From Bacillota bacterium (GTDB taxonomy: Bacteria > Bacillota > Clostridia > Lachnospirales > Lachnospiraceae), in the NCBI GenBank assembly GCA_023407575.1, contig JAEYLX010000069.1, forward strand, positions 1 to 64,000: a DNA stretch of 64,000 nt, written 5' to 3'. A program made the position numbers and the translations under genes. Positions within the stretch are counted from its first letter, which is position 1. Each line of letters starts with the position of its first letter. Positions 44,082 through 51,612 of the stretch are shown here, one piece after another. Below the pieces are notes generated by a model. The model had not been told where the DNA came from and made no database searches. It saw only the letters and a program-made list of their open reading frames with translations.

Positions 44082-44330
44082 ATGGAAGCAATTTTATCAT
44101 CTACAATTTCCGCAATTGGACTTATGCTGGGGCTTGCCTTCTTAGGAATTGGAATTGGGTTAGGAATCATGGGTTCAAAGGTAGCAGAGGCAGTAGGACG
44201 TAATCCGGAGACAAAAAATGATATTGTTCGTTCAGTTATGGTAATTGCCATTGTACTTACGGTATTGTTATTAATTTTATTTTCTTTTATCTTCCTGCTG
44301 TTATATTTCAATCCCTATGTAATCAATTAA
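44082..44330 (+). CDS. F-type c-subunit-like rotor protein lacking the ion-binding carboxylate
   Basis: 82 residues with two membrane helices joined by a polar loop. Helix 1 carries GIGIGLGIMG, the GxGxGxG pattern that packs c-rings. The loop has GRNPE, the usual RxP signature (R40, P42) that touches gamma/epsilon. In standard c subunits the carboxylate lies 18 residues after that Pro (P36 to E54 in B. subtilis); here this is Thr60 (ACG at 44259-44261). No Asp or Glu lies inside either membrane helix. It should still form a ring but cannot carry protons or Na+ in the usual way. First gene of the ATPase block, as in atp operons after a. Confidence 0.85.
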   Translation: MEAILSSTISAIGLMLGLAFLGIGIGLGIMGSKVAEAVGRNPETKNDIVRSVMVIAIVLTVLLLILFSFIFLLLYFNPYVIN

Positions 44331-44348
44331 CGAAGTGGAGGCTTTCCT

Positions 44349-45122
44349 ATGAATTCAGGTTTTATTGCAGCGCTGCTGGTTATGATACTTCTTACAGCCT
44401 TTACTTTTTTTATATTGCGTATGGTTGCCGCAAGTACGGGGGACAAAATACGGGATAATGTTATAACACAGGTGAAGTCCTATGATACATTAATACAGAA
44501 AAAAGAAGCAGAACTGCAGGAAATAAGAAAGCAGATTGAACACGAAACAAATCAACTAAAAAAAGGTGAGAAATCAGGCTTAAACAACAGTCAAATAACT
44601 CCCGAAGGTGTAATTATTACTGCAGATGCACGTTATCGCAATGGTGATTTTGTCACAGATTACAAGAATATCAAAAATCAGTTTGCTTTTGATCAAGAGC
44701 GGATTATACAGGATATTTATCTTGGTTATGACGCAAAACAAGAGGAACAAGAAGGTAAACTTTTGAAGGAATTACTAAGTAAGCTTAGCCTGGATATCGT
44801 TTACAAGATATCTGCTTTTGATAGTGCAGAGCAGTTGGAAATAATGGGTGCTATTATCAATCAAGAGGAAAAGAGCTTAATGGAGGAGTTCCTTAAGCTG
44901 TATGGTAACTTTCACTGCATTACCTTCTATCACTGGCTATACATGCAGAAAAAGATTAAGTGCAATGCAATTCTAGTCAAATCCTCTAAAGCAGGGGAAG
45001 ATTACAAGCATATCAGTGATTCAATTGAAGTTCAGCAGGATAATAACTTATGTGAGGGTTTTCAGATATTTGCTGGAAGCAAAATGTATGACTACGGAAT
45101 TCGTAGGCTTGAGTTGATATAG
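44349..45122 (+). CDS. Stalk protein: b-like N-terminus with delta-like C-terminus
   Basis: 257 residues. One N-terminal membrane helix (IAALLVMILLTAFTFFILRMV), then a charged helical stalk with KKEAELQEIRKQIEHETNQLKK (about 50-75), a middle region, and a C-terminal domain ending CEGFQIFAGSKMYDYGIRRLEL, which matches the delta subunit end (GG-x-I-x-x-G-x-x-x-x-D-x-S-x-x-x-R-L). It therefore looks like peripheral stalk subunits b and delta in one chain, in the position of both genes in a standard operon. It should hold the alpha/beta hexamer against rotation. The delta N-terminal helical bundle is not evident. Confidence 0.7.
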   Translation: MNSGFIAALLVMILLTAFTFFILRMVAASTGDKIRDNVITQVKSYDTLIQKKEAELQEIRKQIEHETNQLKKGEKSGLNNSQITPEGVIITADARYRNGDFVTDYKNIKNQFAFDQERIIQDIYLGYDAKQEEQEGKLLKELLSKLSLDIVYKISAFDSAEQLEIMGAIINQEEKSLMEEFLKLYGNFHCITFYHWLYMQKKIKCNAILVKSSKAGEDYKHISDSIEVQQDNNLCEGFQIFAGSKMYDYGIRRLELI

Positions 45123-45143
45123 CAAAGGGGATTGGAGATAACT

Positions 45144-46469
45144 ATGAGTAAGCATATCGATGAATTGGTAGATCAGAAGATAAGTGCCATTAAACAAAGA
45201 AAAAATATCTATGAGGTAGGGCGAGTTTCTAAAGTACAAAATTATATTATTGAAGTGGAAGGGCTTGAAGATATTGGTTTCTTTGAATTAGTAAAGATTG
45301 ATGAAAAGGCGGAGGGTTATGTCAGCGCTATTAATCAGAGAAATGTAGTAATCTCCATTACCAAAAAGCTGGAGAACATAAATATTGGTGATGCGGTAAC
45401 TGCCACAGGAAAAGAATTTTGCGGCTTGTTCTCCAAAGATGCACTGGGTCATATCACGGATATGTTTGGAGAAGATAAGCTTACTGGCAATAAATATGAT
45501 GATACAGTTGAATTACCCATTGAAACGAAACCCATACCTATTATGGAACGCAGTAAGGTGAATCGCCCAATGCTTACAGGCATTACTGGTATCGATATGA
45601 TTTATCCGGTGGGTTGTGGACAAAGGCAGCTCATTATAGGAGATAAGAAGACTGGAAAGTCACAGATTATATTGGATGCATTTGTGAATCAAAAAGGGAA
45701 GAATGTTTTGTGCATTTACATAGCAATTGGTAAAACGAAAAGAGAAGTTAAAGAAGTATATTCAGAGCTTTTACGCAGAGGAGCAATGGAATATACCATT
45801 ATCTTAGCAGCCTTCAATGATGAGTGTCCGCCGGTATTAGTAAATACTCCGTTGGTGGGACTGGCAATTGCAGAAAAATATATGCGGGAGGACAATAGGG
45901 ATGTTTTAGTTGCAATTGATGATCTGAAACGTCATGCAGATGTATACCGTGAAATCAGTTTATTAACCGGTAAAATTCCAGGAAGAGATGCCTATCCTTC
46001 CGATATGTTCTATACTCATGCCAGAATGTTAGAAAAAGGCTGCCAGCATAAAGAGGGCGGTTCTATTACTATACTACCGATTGTTGAGACAAAGGGCGGA
46101 GATATCACGGATTATATCTCCAGTAATGTTATCTCCATCACAGATGGACAAATTGTATTATCGGCTAAGAATTTCGAGAATGGTCACAAACCAGCCATCG
46201 ATTATGGACTATCTGTTTCCCGTCTGGGAGGAGCAGTACAAACAAAAGAAATTAAAAGAATTGGTGCTGTGGTCAGAAGAGAATTATTGTCCTACCTAGA
46301 AACCAGTGAAGTATATGAATTAGCGAATATGGATGAAATGAGCTCAGAGCTTAAAAATAAAATGATGAACGGAAAAGAGATCAGAGAGAGATTGAAACAA
46401 TATAAGTTTACTCCAAAGTCCTTAGATGAAATGAGTACCTTGTTTGATGGATTGGTTAAATTCAATTAG
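45144..46469 (+). CDS. F1-ATPase alpha-like subunit
   Basis: 441 residues from ATG 45144 with GGAG six bases upstream; the upstream in-frame TTG at 45132 overlaps the ribosome site. Slightly short (standard about 500). Beta-barrel domain about 20-90; P-loop GDKKTGKS at 166-173 (GDRQTGKT in typical alpha); NVISITDGQI and PAIDYGLSVSRLGGAVQ near 330-365, with Arg360 matching the arginine finger that completes the beta catalytic site. The order Pro-Ala-Ile-Asp-x3-Ser-x-Ser fits the alpha/beta signature. Non-catalytic alpha rather than flagellar FliI type. Confidence 0.9.
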   Translation: MSKHIDELVDQKISAIKQRKNIYEVGRVSKVQNYIIEVEGLEDIGFFELVKIDEKAEGYVSAINQRNVVISITKKLENINIGDAVTATGKEFCGLFSKDALGHITDMFGEDKLTGNKYDDTVELPIETKPIPIMERSKVNRPMLTGITGIDMIYPVGCGQRQLIIGDKKTGKSQIILDAFVNQKGKNVLCIYIAIGKTKREVKEVYSELLRRGAMEYTIILAAFNDECPPVLVNTPLVGLAIAEKYMREDNRDVLVAIDDLKRHADVYREISLLTGKIPGRDAYPSDMFYTHARMLEKGCQHKEGGSITILPIVETKGGDITDYISSNVISITDGQIVLSAKNFENGHKPAIDYGLSVSRLGGAVQTKEIKRIGAVVRRELLSYLETSEVYELANMDEMSSELKNKMMNGKEIRERLKQYKFTPKSLDEMSTLFDGLVKFN

Positions 46470-46496
46470 TGAGAGTAGAAAGGACTGGTTTTTCAT

Positions 46497-47276
46497 ATGA
46501 ATATCAAAATCACTGTCAAGGTTATGAACTTTCATTCCCTGATTCGTGTTGATGTTGCCAGGAAAAAAGCAGAGAAGTATTTACAGCTGGAAAAAGAAGC
46601 CTCTGATATTATCGATATGATAGTTAATAACCGTAATTTTATATTAGATAAAAAATTATGGGAGGTTGATTCCAAAAAACCAGCATTAAATATTTACTTT
46701 GGAAGTGACTTTGGATTCTGCGGCAACATTAACTTTCAGGTTAATCAATTATTAGATAAGGACGAAACGTCAGATAAAATATTGATTGGCAAAAAGGTTC
46801 GTAACACTGGTAAGGGAGTAATCGTAAAGCTTGCGAGGGAAGACTTTGTAGCTAAGTATGCGGAAATAGAAAGCATATTATTAAAGAGTTTACAAAGTAG
46901 AGAGCATTCCGAAATTAATCTGATTTATAACCATTTTTATAATACAAGTAACATTGAAATTATTAAGAAAAAGATATTTCCGTTTCCAATTGATGCAGAG
47001 GGAAAGGGGAAATACAAAGAAGATTATTATGTAGAAGGGGATGCCAACACAATTTTAATTAATTTGGTAACCTCTTACTTAAACTATGAAGTTAAAATTG
47101 CAGAAGTAAATAGTTATGCCTCGGAAAATATTATGAGACAGAATGCCACCTCTGAGTCCCTTAAGAAAATAGAGGAGCGTGAGGAAGAAGAATTACTGGA
47201 AAGTCGTAAAATAAAAACCCAAAAAGGACTAAGTAAAGTAATCGAGAGTTATACCAAGAGGAGAAATAAGCGTTAA
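46497..47276 (+). CDS. F1-ATPase gamma-like subunit (central shaft)
   Basis: 259 residues (standard about 285). N- and C-terminal helices flank a Rossmann-type domain. GSDFGFCGNIN (69-79) matches the conserved SDRGLCGG-N segment of gamma. The last helix, SENIMRQNATSESLKKIEEREEEEL, matches the end that runs up the alpha/beta centre. Lies between alpha and beta as in bacterial atp operons. It should join the ATPase head to the c-like ring. Confidence 0.85.
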   Translation: MNIKITVKVMNFHSLIRVDVARKKAEKYLQLEKEASDIIDMIVNNRNFILDKKLWEVDSKKPALNIYFGSDFGFCGNINFQVNQLLDKDETSDKILIGKKVRNTGKGVIVKLAREDFVAKYAEIESILLKSLQSREHSEINLIYNHFYNTSNIEIIKKKIFPFPIDAEGKGKYKEDYYVEGDANTILINLVTSYLNYEVKIAEVNSYASENIMRQNATSESLKKIEEREEEELLESRKIKTQKGLSKVIESYTKRRNKR

Positions 47277-47307
47277 GGACGTCTTTGGCGTAGAAATGGA
47301 GGGTACC

Positions 47308-48684
47308 ATGGGTGTGGGAAAAATAATTTCAATCTCCAATATGAGAATTGAAATTTTACTGGATCATAGTGAGATTAAACTTCGTGATATTGTTAGTACT
47401 AAATTAAACGATACAACCTATCGGTTTGAGATTGCATATATAAATGGAAGTGTAGCAATGGCAATTCCCTTTGAGAATGTGATTGGACTTCGCAGAGGCA
47501 TGGTGGTGGAGCTGGAAGAAGGTGGCTTATCCATGCAATATTCTGATGAGATACTGGGGAAAGTATTTGATTCTTACGGTAATCTGATTGATGGTAAGAC
47601 GATTGATCAGGTGGTTAAGAAGAATGTCTATGAACGTAATATTAAGTTAAATGAAATAGACATAGAAGGTGAAATCCTATGGACGGGTATCAAAGTTCTT
47701 GACTTCTTTGCACCAATGCAAAAGGGTTTTAAGATGGGTCTGCTGGGTGGAGCAGGTGTAGGTAAAACAGTTCTAATCAAGGAATTAATTAACAATGTTT
47801 ATAAGGGTCTAAGATCGAACTCTGTCTTTGTTGGTATTGGAGAACGTTCCAGAGAAGGCAAGGAACTCTACGATGAAATGCTAGAAGATGACCTTTTAGA
47901 TAAAATGGCAATTACCTTTGGACAAATGGGTGAGAACTCCATGAATCGTTCCAGAGCAATCTATGGCGGCTTAACACAGGCAGAGTATCTTCGTGATGAA
48001 AAGCACCAGGATGTACTTATGTTCATTGATAATATTTACCGTTTTATACAGGCGAATGCAGAAATTACGGCAGAAATGGAACAGATGCCTATTGATAATG
48101 GTTATTCCGCTACTTTGTTATCGGATATAGCAGCAGTGGAAGAGCGTATTAACTCCACTGAGAATGGATCAATTACCTCATTCCAGACGGTATTCATTCC
48201 TGCAGATGATATGAACGATGCAGCTGTCCATGCAATTACTGCACATTTTGACGGACAGATTGTGCTGGATAGAAAGGTTGCAGAAAAAGGAATTTATCCG
48301 GCGGTGAATGTGTTCCGCACCACCAGTAAATTAATTAGCGTAGATAAAATTGGAGAGCGCCATTACAAATTGGTGCAGGAAGTTGTTCGTTATATGTCCA
48401 GGTATCAAAAGCTGGAGGAAATCGTTGCAGTACTGGGAATTGAAGAGCTATCCACCGAGGATTATAACATATTCTTCCGTTCCAGAAAGCTTCGTAATTA
48501 TTTTACTCAGCCCATGTTTATTGCGGAGCAATTTACCAACATTCCAGGTAAATTTGTTAATATCGGTGATGTATTAGATGATGTGGAAGCAATCCTAGCT
48601 GGTAAATATGATACTACCGATGAAAATAGATTTTCCTACATAGGTAATCTCCATGATTATAAAGTCTCAAAACCAAATGAATAA
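47308..48684 (+). CDS. F1-ATPase beta-like catalytic subunit
   Basis: 458 residues from ATG 47308, with GGAGGG just upstream; ATG 47296 overlaps this ribosome site. P-loop GGAGVGKT (147-154), catalytic Glu179 in GERSREG, Walker B VLMFIDNIYR with Asp241, and NSTENGSITSFQTVFIPADD. The C-terminal EELSTED (379-385) corresponds to the DELSEED lever that pushes gamma. All catalytic residues are present, so it should hydrolyse ATP. Size and motifs are near standard (about 470). Confidence 0.93.
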   Translation: MGVGKIISISNMRIEILLDHSEIKLRDIVSTKLNDTTYRFEIAYINGSVAMAIPFENVIGLRRGMVVELEEGGLSMQYSDEILGKVFDSYGNLIDGKTIDQVVKKNVYERNIKLNEIDIEGEILWTGIKVLDFFAPMQKGFKMGLLGGAGVGKTVLIKELINNVYKGLRSNSVFVGIGERSREGKELYDEMLEDDLLDKMAITFGQMGENSMNRSRAIYGGLTQAEYLRDEKHQDVLMFIDNIYRFIQANAEITAEMEQMPIDNGYSATLLSDIAAVEERINSTENGSITSFQTVFIPADDMNDAAVHAITAHFDGQIVLDRKVAEKGIYPAVNVFRTTSKLISVDKIGERHYKLVQEVVRYMSRYQKLEEIVAVLGIEELSTEDYNIFFRSRKLRNYFTQPMFIAEQFTNIPGKFVNIGDVLDDVEAILAGKYDTTDENRFSYIGNLHDYKVSKPNE

Positions 48685-48710
48685 TTTGGGGTTAGGAAAG
48701 AGGATACAAG

Positions 48711-48995
48711 ATGGCGAAGGAAGCTAGGGATATAAATAAGTCGATTGAGGTTATCATTATAAGTTTCCAAAATGGATTTCAAATTTACCATAATGTAAAG
48801 ATAATACGCTTGTATAGTAAAGAGTATAACCTGCTAATGATGGTGGATTATATGCCTGTGGTGGGTGAGCTGGAGGGCAGACTGGTAGTAGTTTCAGAGG
48901 AAGAAGAAGTTACTCTGGATAATGTCAGAGGGTTCTATGTTATGAAAAATAATGTATTCAAGCTTCTGATTAAGGAGGACTCTCATGTGGAATGA
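48711..48995 (+). CDS. Epsilon-like subunit reduced to the beta domain
   Basis: 94 residues (standard about 135). Beta-sandwich-like strands (IEVIIISFQNGFQIY, LLMMVDYMPVVGELEGRLVVV, VRGFYVMKNNVFKLLI) match the N-terminal domain of epsilon, which binds gamma and the c-ring. The two C-terminal helices, which inhibit ATP hydrolysis in bacteria, are missing. Identity rests mainly on position after beta and general pattern. It overlaps the next gene by 11 bases. Confidence 0.68.
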   Translation: MAKEARDINKSIEVIIISFQNGFQIYHNVKIIRLYSKEYNLLMMVDYMPVVGELEGRLVVVSEEEEVTLDNVRGFYVMKNNVFKLLIKEDSHVE

Positions 48996-50202
48996 GATCA
49001 TCAGTAATCTAGGTTCTTATACCAATTACATATTTTTCACAGTGCTAATTATCCTTCTGCTCGGCTTTGCTGGAATAGCAGGAGTACGCTTCATTAAATG
49101 GCAATCAGTTACCTTAAGATTTTATGGAATATTCATCGGAATAAAGAGAGAAAAACTAATTGCATTGTCGCTGGTTTTAATTCGGATGCTGTTCCTTTGG
49201 TCTGTCGTTATCTTTTCAACAAAACTAGAGGTTACGCATGTCCTTTATGGGGCTTTGCTGACCATAATCCTGCATATTTTAATAGCTGATTTAAGAGTAT
49301 TGTTATTTGATATTCTTTATACTGCTGCTATCTTTGGGGAGTTATATTCCAGTAGCTTAATTCGAACTTATTTAACCGGAATTCAGGTAAAAGGAATTCT
49401 GGTAGCAATGCAGATCGTAATTGTTACGTTTCTTATTGCGTCCACCTTATACTGCAGCATCATATGCATTAGGGGTATCGTGGATAACAGGGATAAAAAG
49501 CTTAAACTAAATTACAAAGGCATTGGACAGCAGGCGCTTCTGCTGTTTACAGGTGTTCTTATGACCCTGGTTCCATATTATTATTTGAATCGTGTGGATG
49601 TACAGACCATTACTCAAGATTTATATCAATATTCACAAGGTGGAAAGACAGTATATGCTGGTGAAAAAACGATCTCAAAATCAGGCTTAACCTGCATTCT
49701 GGAAAATAAAAATCAGATGTATGAACTAATGGATACACCTCTTTATTATGTAAATGAAAATAAAATCTTACTACCTACGGTTATATCCATTGTCCAGCCC
49801 ACCTTATCGCTGACCAACAGAATTGCAAATATGAGTTACTTGTATGAGAAGAATGGTAAGTATTACGTAGAAGATGAAAAGACCACAGTAAAGGTTACTG
49901 ACTTTTTCTTATACGACGGAAAAGATACCTATGTATTCTTCGAACCAATTACAATAACCTGGGAAGATCAAACCATGAAGTTATCTCCCTTTTCTTATAT
50001 AAGGGTTAAATATAATCAATCAATTGAAGCCTATAACCGAGAAAATGACACTTACATAACGCTGGACACCAACCTATGTAATGTTATTACTACCTTGGGT
50101 TCTGGGGCTTTGATTAATCTTAGTACGGATATTATGTCTGAAAAAAATGGGCAGGAGATGATGCTGTTTTTACAGCCAAATCTCTTGGAGGACCTTAAAT
50201 AA
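48985..50202 (+). CDS. Five-helix membrane protein with extracellular domain
   Basis: 405 residues. Membrane helices at about 14-36, 52-72, 83-112, 133-156 and 180-198. From about 205 there is an extracellular domain whose sequence (TPLYYVNENKILLPT, FFLYDGKDTYVFFEP) is plainly related to the second half of the next protein. Lying directly after epsilon, it might supply the membrane stator missing from this set, but no homology to subunit a and no conserved Arg helix were found. Ribosome site AAGGAGG. Confidence 0.7.
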   Translation: MWNEIISNLGSYTNYIFFTVLIILLLGFAGIAGVRFIKWQSVTLRFYGIFIGIKREKLIALSLVLIRMLFLWSVVIFSTKLEVTHVLYGALLTIILHILIADLRVLLFDILYTAAIFGELYSSSLIRTYLTGIQVKGILVAMQIVIVTFLIASTLYCSIICIRGIVDNRDKKLKLNYKGIGQQALLLFTGVLMTLVPYYYLNRVDVQTITQDLYQYSQGGKTVYAGEKTISKSGLTCILENKNQMYELMDTPLYYVNENKILLPTVISIVQPTLSLTNRIANMSYLYEKNGKYYVEDEKTTVKVTDFFLYDGKDTYVFFEPITITWEDQTMKLSPFSYIRVKYNQSIEAYNRENDTYITLDTNLCNVITTLGSGALINLSTDIMSEKNGQEMMLFLQPNLLEDLK

Positions 50203-50230
50203 TAGAGGCTTGTACGGAAGGAAGATAGAA

Positions 50231-51598
50231 ATGTCAGTTCATAGGATACATAGATTTTTAATGAAGAACACCGTAATTTTGGTCATTCTTGCCGCAATCT
50301 TCTTTATACTCGCTGCTGTAGTCGTAGTTTCCTTTACAGAACAACGGGAGGAAAAGAACAACTCCCAAAATCAATTGGCAGGCTCTGGATTAGCAATGGT
50401 AAACAACCGGATTGCTGACTTGATGACAGGAGTAAGCACAGAAGAAGCAAGGAGCAAAGCACTTTTTGAGTTTACAGAGAGCAATAAGCTTGTTCAGGAG
50501 GGAAATGATTATTTTCTTCAGGCAGAAAAAGACCGCCAACAAATAAATAAAGAGTATCCTTTGCTCATCGATAATGGTGCTTTTTATTATTTATATCATA
50601 GTGAGTTCATCTTAATAACTGATTTGTTTGAAAAGATAGCAGCGACTCCGTACACCTATCTAAGTGAGGGAAAGGTATTTAACCAGCAAAGACATAGAGA
50701 CGGTGATAAAAATATTATTCTTTTAGGCTTGCCCAATGGCTATTATATGAATAGTCAGAAAATAGAGTTCTTAAATGGAGATACCGTACAAAGTATAGAG
50801 ATTAATTCAATTATCCAGTTTGGTAAAAACCAGATATCTTACTGCAATTTACATGACAATAAGCTGAAACTCTATAAAATCGAGTTGAAGGATACTATGA
50901 GTAAAGTGAAATTTAAGGATACTGATTTATCCTACAACGCCTTTTATAATCACCTTGTAGCTGATAATGCCATAAGTACACAGTATCCGGATAAAGTTAC
51001 CTTGAACAGTGATATGTATCAATATTTTATTGAAACACGCTATGAGTATGTTGGTGATAAGAACTTTTATCACACGGACCAGGGTTACTTTATGGAACAT
51101 GCAGACGAACGTTTTCTATTAGAAAGTGTACCAATGTACTTTGCAGAAGGGGGAAAATTGTTATTGCCTTCTGATTATGTATTAGTTCAGCCTAGCAAGT
51201 ATCAGATGAACAAATTATCCGCTATGACAGAGGTGTTCTATCAAGATGAAATTGTCTACACTACGACGGGAGAAGAAAAGAGGACCTATCGTGATATTGT
51301 CTTATTTGACGGCCAGGATACATATGTGTTCTTCAATGACACAGAGCTAAGCTGGGAGGAAGAAAGTATAACTGTTACACCACTATCAAGTGTAACAGTG
51401 ACAGTGGATGGGAAGTTGGAAGTCTATAATTATGCAGTGGCTGAATATATGACTTATCAGCTGGCAGGATATCAAGAAGTACTAGCAACAATTAATAACA
51501 ACATTAAATTTAATCTTAGCCAGGATATTTTATATCGTCCCGATGGACAGGAACAAATATTATTTTCAGAACCGTCCTTACTAAGGAACGCTGAATAG
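50231..51598 (+). CDS. Single-pass protein with two related ectodomains
   Basis: 455 residues from ATG 50231 after GGAAGGAAG; a longer in-frame TTG start at 50210 is weaker. Membrane helix about 14-36, then all extracellular. The first half (about 90-245; YPLLIDNGAFYYL, LLGLPNGYYMNSQKIEFLNG) aligns with the start of the 3667-residue protein; the second half (about 275-455) aligns with the five-helix protein (MYFAEGGKLLLPS, IVLFDGQDTYVFF). It may join the two in one complex. No known family recognised. Confidence 0.7.
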   Translation: MSVHRIHRFLMKNTVILVILAAIFFILAAVVVVSFTEQREEKNNSQNQLAGSGLAMVNNRIADLMTGVSTEEARSKALFEFTESNKLVQEGNDYFLQAEKDRQQINKEYPLLIDNGAFYYLYHSEFILITDLFEKIAATPYTYLSEGKVFNQQRHRDGDKNIILLGLPNGYYMNSQKIEFLNGDTVQSIEINSIIQFGKNQISYCNLHDNKLKLYKIELKDTMSKVKFKDTDLSYNAFYNHLVADNAISTQYPDKVTLNSDMYQYFIETRYEYVGDKNFYHTDQGYFMEHADERFLLESVPMYFAEGGKLLLPSDYVLVQPSKYQMNKLSAMTEVFYQDEIVYTTTGEEKRTYRDIVLFDGQDTYVFFNDTELSWEEESITVTPLSSVTVTVDGKLEVYNYAVAEYMTYQLAGYQEVLATINNNIKFNLSQDILYRPDGQEQILFSEPSLLRNAE

Positions 51599-51612
51599 AA
51601 AGGTGAACGTAA

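Noticed and set aside
45144..48684. Flagellar or type III secretion ATPase (FliI/SctN)
   Set aside because: Two distinct alpha- and beta-like chains with gamma and epsilon neighbours are present; FliI-type ATPases are single-gene homohexamers next to export genes, none of which are here.
44082..48995. An ordinary ATP synthase operon
   Set aside because: No subunit a, no separate b and delta genes, no carboxylate in c, short epsilon, and flanking surface protein genes in the same direction.
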